Assembly: GCA_033239125.1 (NCBI GenBank)
Contig: BSWB01000007.1
Location: forward strand, 107,390,082-107,454,081
DNA length: 64,000 nucleotides
Direction: 5' to 3'
Source of the DNA: Fagopyrum homotropicum
Taxonomy: Eukaryota; Streptophyta; Magnoliopsida; Caryophyllales; Polygonaceae
A program made the translations under genes and the position numbers. Numbering within the stretch: the stretch's first letter is position 1; each line of letters begins with the position of its first letter. Positions 54,159 through 64,000 of the stretch are shown here, piece by piece. Under the pieces are notes generated by a model. The model did no database searches and was not told where the DNA came from. It worked only from the letters and a program-made list of their open reading frames with translations.

Positions 54159-55876
54159 TGTTAGCATGAAATATGACTATATTTTAGCCACTTGTTTTAG
54201 TTGTTTTTCCCTCTTTATAGTGTTCTTAGATATGAGTTTGAAGCAATTGTGATCTAGTTCACCCACTTAGTCGGTATAGAGATCTACACTAGCTTCGTTT
54301 TGTTTTTAGGTGAATAAAGGCTTGGATTGGAGAAAAATGAGGAAGGAAAGGAGTGTTTGACCATGCTTGATGGCAAGGAGATGCATTCGAGAGGCTTAGG
54401 AAGGAGCATGGATGAAGGATGTCACGAAACAAAGGCAAAAACAAGGAGTTTGAAGAACCACGCCCTGAATTACGGTCGTGGAAGGGGATTTTGAAGTCCA
54501 CGCTATGAATTACGGCTGTGGATCTGGCAACATGATCGTGGAAGTGAGTTTGGAACACAACAGAGAGTTACACGGTCTAAACCACGGCCGTGAAAATCAT
54601 ATTGTGCCGTAATCTAGTTCCAGGCCCTGAATTACGGTCGTGGGAAGTTGTTCATGACCGTGATTTTGGTGATCCTGTGACGTGTCATATTTGCCACGTC
54701 AGCCACGTCATTGGGCTTTCTCGTAACCCTATTTCTCTCTATAAAAAGGCTTGAGAAAGGAGTTTTCGGGATCTTCGCTTATCGCTGCTTAGCGCAGCTT
54801 AGAGTTCCGTTTAGAGTTTGGAGACGGCCTTAGGGTTTCATTTCAACCTTAAGGATTGGAGATTCATGAATGACATATTTTCGGGTATTGTGTAGTTTTC
54901 GAGATATCTTAGGGTTTTCATCGAAGGACGGATTGACATCCCGTTCTTTGTGACTTCTCTAGATCTTTGTGAGGGTTTCTATTCCTATTCTTCTGAATTC
55001 ATAAACATACTACTTTGTGTTTGGATTTCGAGATTGACTTGCAGTTTTATTTGAGTTTTCGAGGGATTTCATCTTTCATTCTTTTTAATTTGATTATTGA
55101 TATCATAATGATGATTGTTGGCTAAAAACCTTTAGCATATCTAAGTTGAAGGGTTGATAGTTACGGCTTAGATAATGATAGATCGATCGTAACTTTATTG
55201 GTCCCTGAGAGTGTGAGAAACCTCGTCGACAACCTAAACCACGGCCTGTTCTTGAGTTCCACAGCCGTGGAATCTAAAGATCCAGCCGTGATTTTCTCTC
55301 TTTTATGACCTTTGCTTTTGCTTTAACCCAAAGTTAAAGATTAGCTTTAACCTAGCCTTGCTTGCCTTTCCTAGGTAGTAGTGAGACTCAACATCCTCTA
55401 CTTCGGTTTCGAGTGTCACAACCTTAACCGTTTTAGTTTATCTTTGATTCCTTGGGTTTGGGCATGGGTATTCGAGATTAATTCTTACCTTTAGATCCTT
55501 TCTATACTGCAGCCTCAACAACCTTGATAGAGAGAGTCTTTTGGTTAGAAATATTAGGTTTTGGAACATCACCGTACATTACCTTACTTTAGTTATACAT
55601 TAGCAATTCTCAACTCTGTCCTTACATCTATAGTATATCTTGAATCGATTGCCACAATTAGATACCTGGATCTTTAGGGTTGCTGTTTTTCCCAATATTT
55701 GCAAAGTTCTACACTTTTGATTGCTCGATTACTTGAAACTGATTTTTGTCACCAAATCACTGAGTTCGATAATTTGGAATACTTGCTTAACTACGCCGAT
55801 CCGTACAGTGCGGGTTCAGTTGCTTTGTTTCAGTTTATAATTAAAACTTATTTGCACGCACGCTTTGAGGCGAACA
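54159..55876 (+). repeat. F unit 2 LTR
   Basis: 1,718 bp, TGTTAGCATG...GGCGAACA. Its block 54301-55560 matches 57050-58309 of unit 3 with a constant offset of 2,749 and only one difference noticed. Its end (about 55660-55900) matches unit 5 instead. PBS at 55883-55899 reads TGGCACCGTTGCCGGGA (one mismatch). Confidence 0.9.
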
Positions 55877-56001
55877 AGTTTTTGGCACCGTTGCCGGGAA
55901 TTTAGTCTAAACCAATTCCGATTTTCGGTTGTCGAGCTTGGGAGCTTTGCTCTTGTTATTTGATATCTCTTTGTGAGTGATTTTGCAGATTCTTTAGGTA
56001 T

Positions 56002-56579
56002 ATGCAAAAGACTAGATCTACCAAAGATCTAGTTCCTTTTGATCCAAACTTGAGAAAACTTTGAGAAGAAAGTTGAAGTTGAAAAAGTTGGCCGAAAATA
56101 ATGAAAGAAACATCCAAGCGGAGTTGGATGAAGCTCAACTTCAACTTAAGTTGAGTGAGAAAGCTCGTTTGGACGAGTTAACGAGTCATCAATTCCAAAT
56201 TGATGAACTCAAGGCTATGATGCTAGACATGAAGTTGGAGCTGAATGATGCTAAGAAGAAAAAGAAGGTCAAGAAACCAACTAAGTCCATTAGAGTTGAA
56301 TCATCCGATGATGAAGATGATGATATGCCGGAACTAGAGGACATTGATCCCGTGATCCGTCCCGTCCGTAACAACCCACGACCACAACATCACAATCGAG
56401 GAAGAACATCTCCAGCAACATCACAGTATCAAATCTCGAATCATGAAGGTAAAATCATCTCAACAATCCTAAACTCGCTCTATAGCATAGAGGTAGAACC
56501 ATCTCCAACTATAACCGCAAATCGTGCTAGCACAACAAGATCTACTAAGATCACACATCACAGTCTAGCACGACAATAA
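56002..56579 (+). pseudogene. gag: F unit 2 gag stub fused to chromovirus sequence
   Basis: ATG at 56002, then the shared early TGA after NLRKL. The open frame 56061-56579 reads the gag coiled coil (ERNIQAELDEAQLQLKLSEK), an acidic stretch (SSDDEDDDMPELEDIDP) and, beyond NNPRPQHH, chromovirus UTR in antisense. The chimera is open for 172 codons but has no known function. Confidence 0.8.
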
Positions 56580-56913
56580 AAACATATATCGAATCAAGTA
56601 ATCACATAAGCACATAAGTTTCACAAGAACTATCAAAACTCTCTCTCTCGTCAATCTCGTAAGGGCAGATATTTCTCCATAACACTCTAGGTAGCTCCAC
56701 TAGATACTACTCTTCATCTTCCATATGGCCACATTGACCATCCATCGAAACCACTGAATTCTCGCCACCGGAACGTCCTTCGAGCATAATCATCTAATAT
56801 CTTCTAAAAGACCGTTATTGGATGCTCAACAAACATGTGGTCCACCTCAACCACTAAATCCCTATGATTGATAATTTTCCTCAAATCTTGTGTATATTCC
56901 TCCAGCTGAGACA
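56385..56913 (-). repeat. Chromovirus 3' end copy between F units 2 and 3
   Basis: Collinear with 30984-31510: UTR repeats followed by the pol C-terminal fragment on the minus strand. The last bases and the next LTR start are fused by a small deletion (see unit 3). Confidence 0.8.
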
Positions 56914-58629
56914 CATGAAATATGCCTATGTTTTAGGCACTTGTTTTAGTTGTTTTTCCCTCTTTATAGTGTTCTTAGATATGAGTTTGAAGCAATTGTG
57001 ATCTAGTTCACCCACTTAGTCGGTATAGAGATCTACACTAGCTTCGTTTTGTTTTTAGGTGAATAAAGGCTTGGATTGGAGCAAAATGAGGAAGGAAAGG
57101 AGTGTTTGACCATGCTTGATGGCAAGGAGATGCATTCGAGAGGCTTAGGAAGGAGCATGGATGAAGGATGTCACGAAACAAAGGCAAAAACAAGGAGTTT
57201 GAAGAACCACGCCCTGAATTACGGTCGTGGAAGGGGATTTTGAAGTCCACGCTATGAATTACGGCTGTGGATCTGGCAACATGATCGTGGAAGTGAGTTT
57301 GGAACACAACAGAGAGTTACACGGTCTAAACCACGGCCGTGAAAATCATATTGTGCCGTAATCTAGTTCCAGGCCCTGAATTACGGTCGTGGGAAGTTGT
57401 TCATGACCGTGATTTTGGTGATCCTGTGACGTGTCATATTTGCCACGTCAGCCACGTCATTGGGCTTTCTCGTAACCCTATTTCTCTCTATAAAAAGGCT
57501 TGAGAAAGGAGTTTTCGGGATCTTCGCTTATCGCTGCTTAGCGCAGCTTAGAGTTCCGTTTAGAGTTTGGAGACGGCCTTAGGGTTTCATTTCAACCTTA
57601 AGGATTGGAGATTCATGAATGACATATTTTCGGGTATTGTGTAGTTTTCGAGATATCTTAGGGTTTTCATCGAAGGACGGATTGACATCCCGTTCTTTGT
57701 GACTTCTCTAGATCTTTGTGAGGGTTTCTATTCCTATTCTTCTGAATTCATAAACATACTACTTTGTGTTTGGATTTCGAGATTGACTTGCAGTTTTATT
57801 TGAGTTTTCGAGGGATTTCATCTTTCATTCTTTTTAATTTGATTATTGATATCATAATGATGATTGTTGGCTAAAAACCTTTAGCATATCTAAGTTGAAG
57901 GGTTGATAGTTACGGCTTAGATAATGATAGATCGATCGTAACTTTATTGGTCCCTGAGAGTGTGAGAAACCTCGTCGACAACCTAAACCACGGCCTGTTC
58001 TTGAGTTCCACAGCCGTGGAATCTAAAGATCCAGCCGTGATTTTCTCTCTTTTATGACCTTTGCTTTTGCTTTAACCCAAAGTTAAAGATTAGCTTTAAC
58101 CTAGCCTTGCTTGCCTTTCCTAGGTAGTAGTGAGACTCAACATCCTCTACTTCGGTTTCGAGTGTCACAACCTTAACCGTTTTAGTTTATCTTTGATTCC
58201 TTGGGTTTGGGCATGGGTATTCGAGATTAATTCTTACCTTTAGATCCTTTCTATACTGCAGCCTCAACAACCTTGATAGAGAGAGTCTTTTGGTTAGAAA
58301 TATTAGGTTTTGGAACTTCACCGTACATTACCTTACTTTAGTTATACATTTGCAATTCTCAACTCTGTCCTTATATCTATAGTATATCTTGAATCGATTG
58401 CCACAATTAGATACCTCGATCTATAGGGTTGCTGTTTTCCCCAATATTTGGAAAACTTCTACTCTTTTGATTGCTCGATTACTTGAAACTGATTTTGTTT
58501 CACCAAATCCCTGAGTTCGATACTCTGGAATACTTGCTTAACTACGCCGATCCGTTCATTGGGGATTCACTTGCTTTTGTTTCAGTTTTATAATTAAAAC
58601 TTATTTGCACGCACGCTTTGAGGCGAACA
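56914..58629 (+). repeat. F unit 3 LTR, 5' end deleted
   Basis: The sequence ACACATGAAATATG joins the chromovirus flank to the LTR and lacks about 27 bp including the TGTTAGCATG terminus; the direct repeat CATGAAA on both sides explains the loss. The rest ends normally in GGCGAACA. PBS at 58636-58652 is TGGCGCCGTTGCCGGGA. Confidence 0.87.
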
Positions 58630-58750
58630 AGTTTTTGGCGCCGTTGCCGGGAATTTAGTCTAAACCAATTCCGATTTTCGGTTGTCGAGCTTGGGAGCTT
58701 TGCTCTTGCTATTTGATATCTCTTTGTGATTTTGCAGATTCTTTAGGTAT

Positions 58751-59328
58751 ATGCGAAAGACTAGATCTACCAAAGATCTAGTTCCTTTTGATCCAAACTT
58801 GAGAAAACTTTGAGAAGAAAGTTAAAGTTGAAAAAGTTGGCCGAAAATAATGAAAGAAACATCCAAGCGGAGTTGGATGAAGCTCAACTTCAACTTAAGT
58901 TGAGTGAGAAAGCTCGTTTGGACGAGTTAACGAGTCATCAATTCCAAATTGATGAACTCAAGGCTATGATGTTGGACATGAAGTTGGAGCTGAATGATGC
59001 TAAGAAGAAGAAGAAGGTCAAGAAACAAACTATGTCCATTAGAGTTGAATCATCCGATGATGAAGATGATGATATGACAGAACTAGAGGACATTGATCCC
59101 GTGATCCGTCCCGTCCGTAACGACCACGACAACAACATTAGCAACAAGGAAGAACATCTCCAGCAACATCACAATATCACATCTCGAATCATAAAGGTAA
59201 AATCATCTCCAACTATCCTAAACTCGCTCGATAGCATGGAGGTAGAACCATCTCCATCTATAACCGCAAATCATGCTAGCACAACAAGATCTACTAAGAT
59301 CACACATCACAGTCTAGCACGACAATAA
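58751..59328 (+). pseudogene. gag: F unit 3 gag stub fused to chromovirus sequence
   Basis: ATG at 58751 with the same early TGA as the other units. Open frame 58810-59328 repeats the unit 2 chimera with several changes around the junction (RNDHDNNISNKEE). Confidence 0.8.
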
Positions 59329-59680
59329 AAACACATATCGAATCACATAATCACATAAGCACATAAGTTTCACAAGAACTATCAAAACTCTCTCTCGTCA
59401 ATCTCGTAAGGGAACATATTCCTCCATAACACTCTAGGTAGCTCCACTAGATACTACTCTTCATCTTCCATATGGCCACATTGACCATCCATCAAAACCA
59501 CTTAATTCTCGCCACCCTAACGTCCTTCGAGCATAATCATCTAATATCTTCTCTAGGACCGTTATTGGATGCTCAACAAACATGTGGTCCACCTCAACCA
59601 CTAAATCCCTATAACTAATAATTTTCCTCGAATCTGGTGTATATTCCTCCAGCTGAGACACATGAAAATGGGGTAAACAC
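59140..59680 (-). repeat. Chromovirus 3' end copy between F units 3 and 4
   Basis: UTR repeats then the minus-strand pol end (HVSQ-type, reading SQLEEYTPDSRKI; stop at 59461). It leads into a complete LTR start at 59681. Confidence 0.82.
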
Positions 59681-61404
59681 TGTTAGCATGAAATATGACT
59701 ATATTTTAGGCACTTGTTTTAGTTGTTTTTCCCTCTTTATAGTGTTCTTAGATATGAGTTTGAAGCAATTGTGAGCTAGTTCACCCACTTAGTCGATATA
59801 GAGATCTTCAATAGCTTCGTTTTGTTTTTAGGTGAATAAAGGCTTGGATTGGAGCAAAATGAGGAAGGAGAGGAGTGTTTGACCATGCTTGATGGCAAGG
59901 AGATGCATTGGAGAGGTTAAGGAAGGAGCATGGATGAAGGATGTCACGAAACAAAGGCAAAAATAAGGAGTTTGAAGAACCATGCCCTAAATTACGGTCG
60001 TGGAAGAGGATTTTGAAGTCCACACCCTGAATTACGGCCGTGGATCTGGCAACATGATCGTGGAAGTGAGTTTTGAACACAACAGAGAGTTACACGGTCT
60101 AAACCACGGCCGTGGAAATTATATTGTGCCGTAATCTAGTTCCAGGCCCTGAATTACGGTCGTGGAAAGTTTTTCATGACCGTGATTTTGGTGATCCTGT
60201 GATGTGTCATATTTGCCACGTCAGCCACGTCATTGGGCTTTCTCGTAACCCTATTTATCAGTATAAAAAGGCTTGAGAAAGGAGTTTTCGGGATCCTCGC
60301 TTATCGCTGCTTAGCGCCGCTTAGAGTTCTGTTTAGAGTTTGGAGACGGCCTTAGGGTTTCATTTTTACCTTAAGGATTGGAGATTCGTGAAGGACATAT
60401 TTTCGGAGATTGTGTACTTTTCGAGATATCTTAGGGTTTTCATCGAAGGACGGATTGACATCCCGTTCTTTGTGACTTCTCTAGATCTTTGTGAGGGTTT
60501 CAATTCCTATTTTTCTGAATTCATAAACATACTACTTTGTGTTTGGATTTCGAGATTGACTTTGAGTTTTATTTGAGTTTTCGAGGGTTTTCATCTTTCA
60601 TTCTTTTTAATATAATTATTGATATCATAATGATGATTATTGGCTAAAACCTTTTAGCAATTCTAAGGTGAAGGCTTGATAGTTGCGGCTTAGAAAATGA
60701 TAGATCAATCGTAACTTGATTGGACCCTGATAGTGTGAGAAACCTCGTCGACAGCCTATACCACGGCCTGTTCTTGAGTTCCACGGCCGTGGAATCTCAA
60801 AATCCAGCCGTGATTTTCTCTGTTTTACGACCTTTGCTTTTGCTTTAAACCAAAGTTAAAGATTAGCTTTAACCTAGTCTTGGCTTGCCTTTCCTAGGTA
60901 GTAGTGAGACTCAACATCCTCTACTTCGATTTCGAGTGTCACAACCTTAACCATTTTAGTTTATCTTTGATTTCTTGGGTTTAGGCATGGGTATTCGAGA
61001 TTAATTCTTACCTTTAGATCCTTTCTATACTACAGCCTCAACAACCTTTATAGAGAGAGTCTTTTGGTTAGACATACTAGGTTTCGGAACTTCACTTAGT
61101 ACATTACCTTACTTTAGTTATACCTTTGCAATTCTCAACTCTATCCTTACATCTATAGTATATCGTGAATCGTTTGCCACAATTAGATACTTGGATCTTT
61201 AGGGTTGCTGTTTTCCCTAATATTTACAAAGCTTCTACACTTTTGATTGCTCGATTACTTGAAACTGATTTTGTTTCACCAAATCCCTAAGTTCGATAAT
61301 CTGGAATACTTGCTTAACTACGCCGATCCCTACAGTGTGGGTTCAGTTGCTTTGTTTCAGTTTTATAATTAAAACTTATTTGCACGCACGCTTTGAGGCG
61401 AACA
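59681..61404 (+). repeat. F unit 4 LTR
   Basis: 1,724 bp with both ends intact (TGTTAGCATG, GGCGAACA). PBS at 61411-61427 has one mismatch (TGGCGCCATTGCCGGGA). Confidence 0.9.
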
Positions 61405-61529
61405 AATTTTTGGCGCCATTGCCGGGAATTTAGTCTAAACCAATTCTGGTTTTCGGTTGTCGAGCTTGGGAGCTTTGCTCTTGTTATTTGATATCTCTTT
61501 GTGAGTGATTTTGCAGATTCTTTAAGTAT

Positions 61530-61739
61530 ATGCGAAAGACTAGATCTACTAAAGATCTAGTTCCTTTTGATCCAAACTTGAGAAAACTTTGAGAAGAAAC
61601 ATCTGTAGAAACATTGATCCCGTGATCCGTCCCGTCCACTAGAGCTGAATCATCCGATGATGAAGATGATGATATGCCGGAACTAGAGGACATTGATCCC
61701 GTGATCCGTCCCGTCCGTAACGACTCACGACCACAACAT
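61530..61739 (+). pseudogene. gag: F unit 4 gag stub, internally rearranged
   Basis: ATG at 61530 and the shared TGA. Most of the coiled coil is missing, and the phrase GATCCCGTGATCCGTCCCGT occurs twice (about 61616 and 61693), marking a deletion with a short duplication. Confidence 0.78.
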
Positions 61740-62280
61740 TTGCATCGAGGAAGAACATCTCCAGCAACATCACAATATCACATCTCGAATCATGAAGGTA
61801 AAATCATATCCAACTATCCTAAACTCACTATATATCATGGAGGTAGGACCATCTCCAACTATAACCGCAAATCGTGCTAGCACAACAAGAGCTACTAAGA
61901 TCACACATCACAGTCTAGCACGACAATAAAAACACATATCGAATCACATAATCACATAAGCACATAAGTTTCACAAGAACTATCAAAATTCTCTCTCGTC
62001 AATCTCGTAAGGGCACTTATTCCTCCATAATACTCTAGGTAGCTCCACTAGATACTACTCTTCATCTTCCATATGGCCACATTGACCATCCATCAAAACC
62101 ACTGAATTCTCGCCACCGGAACATCCTTCGAGCATAATCATCTAATATCTTCTCTAGGACCGTTATTGGATGCTCAACAAACATGTGGTCCACCTCAACC
62201 ACTAAATCCCTATAACTGATAATTTTCCTCGAATCTGGTGTATATTCCTCCAGCTAAGACACATGAAAATGGGTAAACAC
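61740..62280 (-). repeat. Chromovirus 3' end copy between F units 4 and 5
   Basis: Same content as 59140-59680 with a few substitutions. Confidence 0.82.
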
Positions 62281-63823
62281 TGTTAGCATGAAATATGACT
62301 ATATTTTAGGCACATGTTTTAGTTGTTCTTCCCTCTTTATAGTGTTCTTAGATATGAGTTTGAAGAAATTGTGAGCTAGTTCACCCACTTAGCCGATATA
62401 GAGATCTACACTAGCTTCGTTTTGTTTTTAGGTGAATAAAGGCTTGGATTGGAGTAAAATGAGGAAGGAAAGGAGTGTTTGACCATGTTTGATGGCAAGG
62501 AGATGCATTGGAGAGGCTAAGGAAGGAGCATTGCCATGGAAGTTATATTGTGCCTTAATCTAGTTCCACGCCCAGAATTACGGTCGTGCAAAGTTGTTCA
62601 TGACCGTGATTTTGGAGATCCTGTGACGTGTCATATTTGCCACGTCAGCCACGTCATTGGACTTTCTCGTAACCCTATTTCTCTCTATAAAAAGACTTGA
62701 GAAAGGAGTTTTCGGGATCCTCGCTTATCGCTGCTTAGCGCCGCTTAGAGTTCCGTTTAGAGTTTGGAGACGGCCTTAGGGTTTCATTTCGACCTTAAGG
62801 ATTGGAGATTCGTGAAGGACATATTTTCGGAGATTGTGTACTTTTCGAGATATCTTAGGGTTTTCATCAAAGGACGGATTGACATCCCGTTCTTTGTGAC
62901 TTCTCTAGATCTTTTTGAGGGTTTCTATTCCTATTCTTCTGAATTCAAAAACATACTACTTTGTGTTTGGATTTCGAGATTGACTTGCAGTTTTATTTGA
63001 GTTTTCGAGGGTTTTCATCTTTCATTCTTTTTAATTTGATTATTGATATTATAATGATGATTATTGGCTAAAACCCTTTAGCATATCTAAGTTGAAGGGT
63101 TGATAGTTACGGCTTAGATAATGATAGATCAATCGTAACTTTATTGGTCCCTGAGAGTGTGAGAAACCTCGTCGACGGCCTAAACCACGGCCTGTTCTTG
63201 AGTTCTACGGCCGTGGAATCTCAAGATCCAGCCGTGATTTTCTCTGTTTTACGACCTTTGCTTTTGCTTTAATCCAAAGTTAAAGATTAGCTTTAACCTA
63301 GCCTTGGCTTGGCTTTCCTAGGTAGTAGTGAGACTCAACATCCTCTACTTCGGTTTTGAGTGTCACAACCTTAACCTTTTTAGTTTATCTTTGATTCATT
63401 GGGTTTGGGCATGGGTATTCGAGATTAATTCTTACCTTTAGATCCTTTCTATACTGCAGCCTCAACAACCTTTATAGAGAGAGTCTTTTGGTTAAACATA
63501 TTAGGTTTTGGAACTTCACCGTACATTACCTTACTTTAGTTATACCTTTGCAATTCTCAACTCTATCCTTACATCTATAGTATATCTTGAATCGTTTGCC
63601 ACAATTAGATACCTGGATCTTTAGGGTTGCTGTTTTTCCCAATATTTGCAAAGTTCTACACTTTTGATTGCTCGATTACTTGAAACTGATTTTTGTCACC
63701 AAATCACTGAGTTCGATAATTTGGAATACTTGCTTAACTACGCCGATCCGTACAGTGCGGGTTCAGTTGCTTTGTTTCAGTTTATAATTAAAACTTATTT
63801 GCACGCACGCTTTGAGGCGAACA
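62281..63823 (+). repeat. F unit 5 LTR with internal deletion
   Basis: 1,543 bp. About 180 bp of U3 are missing near 62530, where GGAGCAT is joined to TGCCATGGAAGTTATATTG; in the other units the latter follows a CCACGGCCGTGG copy. The PBS at 63830-63846 has one mismatch, and the gag ATG at 63949 runs to the window end. Confidence 0.88.
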
Positions 63824-64000
63824 AGTTTTTGGCACCGTTGCCGGGAATTTAGTCTAAACCAATTCCGTTTTTCGGTTGTCGAGCTTGGGAGCTTTGCTCT
63901 TGTTATTTGATATCTCTTTGTTAGTGATTTTTCATATTCTTTAGGTATATGCGAAAGACTAGATCTACCAAAGATCTAGTTCCTTTTGATCCAAACTTGA

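Larger units (their letters stand above)
31525..64000 (+). mobile_element. F array: tandem units of LTR, PBS, gag stub and chromovirus piece
   Basis: Five LTR-bearing units start at 31525, 54159, about 56914, 59681 and 62281 and run off the window end. Each unit has a family I-like LTR (1.54-1.72 kb), a tRNA-Asp PBS, about 0.35-0.45 kb of gag N-terminus, then the chromovirus 3' UTR and pol end in reverse, leading into the next LTR. The same gag/chromovirus junction and the same gag frameshift occur in all units, so they multiplied as DNA from one defective founder. Unit length is about 2.76 kb (54159 to 59681 covers two), 2.60 kb for the fourth and about 2.49 kb for the first after removing element E. 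Confidence 0.9.

Noticed and set aside
54159..63823. Regularly spaced repeats as a CRISPR-like array
   Set aside because: Units are 2.5-2.8 kb and consist of LTRs with primer-binding sites and gag; the host is a plant.

Overview
This is a stretch of plant nuclear DNA made almost entirely of nested, partly decayed LTR retrotransposons. I see no rRNA, tRNA, CRISPR array or convincing host gene. The plant assignment rests on Athila-type Ty3/Gypsy elements: primer-binding sites complementary to the 3' end of plant tRNA-Asp, Athila-like gag, protease, RT, RNase H and integrase read from one frame, and an extra ORF (ORF3) after pol. A chromovirus (Tekay/Del-like) fragment is also present. Such density suggests pericentromeric or other heterochromatin of a repeat-rich eudicot. 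The species cannot be named from the sequence.

Layout. 1-2367 is unclassified AT-rich flank with a structured 116-bp tandem repeat. 2368-7908 is element A (minus, family I), truncated inside RT. 7909-9477 and 22509-about 24057 are the two halves of element D (family III), split by element B. B (9478-22508, plus, family I) has two LTRs and the TSD CTCGG. 24058-26947 holds debris including a protease-bearing minus-strand relict, G. 26948-31524 is the 3' end of a minus-strand chromovirus (LTR plus pol C-terminus); its LTR is interrupted by a family II solo LTR at 28535-30272 (TSD CGCAA). From 31525 to the window end lies a tandem array of about 2.5-2.8 kb units, each an F-type LTR, a PBS, a gag stub and a piece of the chromovirus. 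The first unit is split by element E (33719-53862, minus, family II, TSD ATCCC), which is itself split by element C (39634-48466, plus, family I, TSD ATCTT).

Inferred order: chromovirus into G, F into the chromovirus, tandem amplification, E into unit 1, C into E; independently A into D and B into D. Differences counted by eye are about 28 in 1.68 kb between the B LTRs, about 45 in 1.78 kb between the E LTRs, and 3 in 312 bp between the shared parts of the C LTRs.

The most interesting material is not the proteins but repeated small structures. (1) Each family carries its own short GC-rich inverted repeat (CCACGGCCGTGG in I, CCTCGGTCGAGG in II, CCGCCCCTGCGG in III, probably TTACGGCCGTAA in G). 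In families I and II the clusters sit at the same element positions: LTR, pro-RT linker, after pol, before ORF3. Several deletions end at these clusters. (2) A hairpin followed by an AAGTATGGGG purine tract occurs twice per element, just after ORF3 and just before the 3' LTR; its stem sequences differ between families yet remain complementary. (3) A purely DNA-amplified retrotransposon/chromovirus chimera is becoming a satellite-like array.

All alignments and counts were made by eye.
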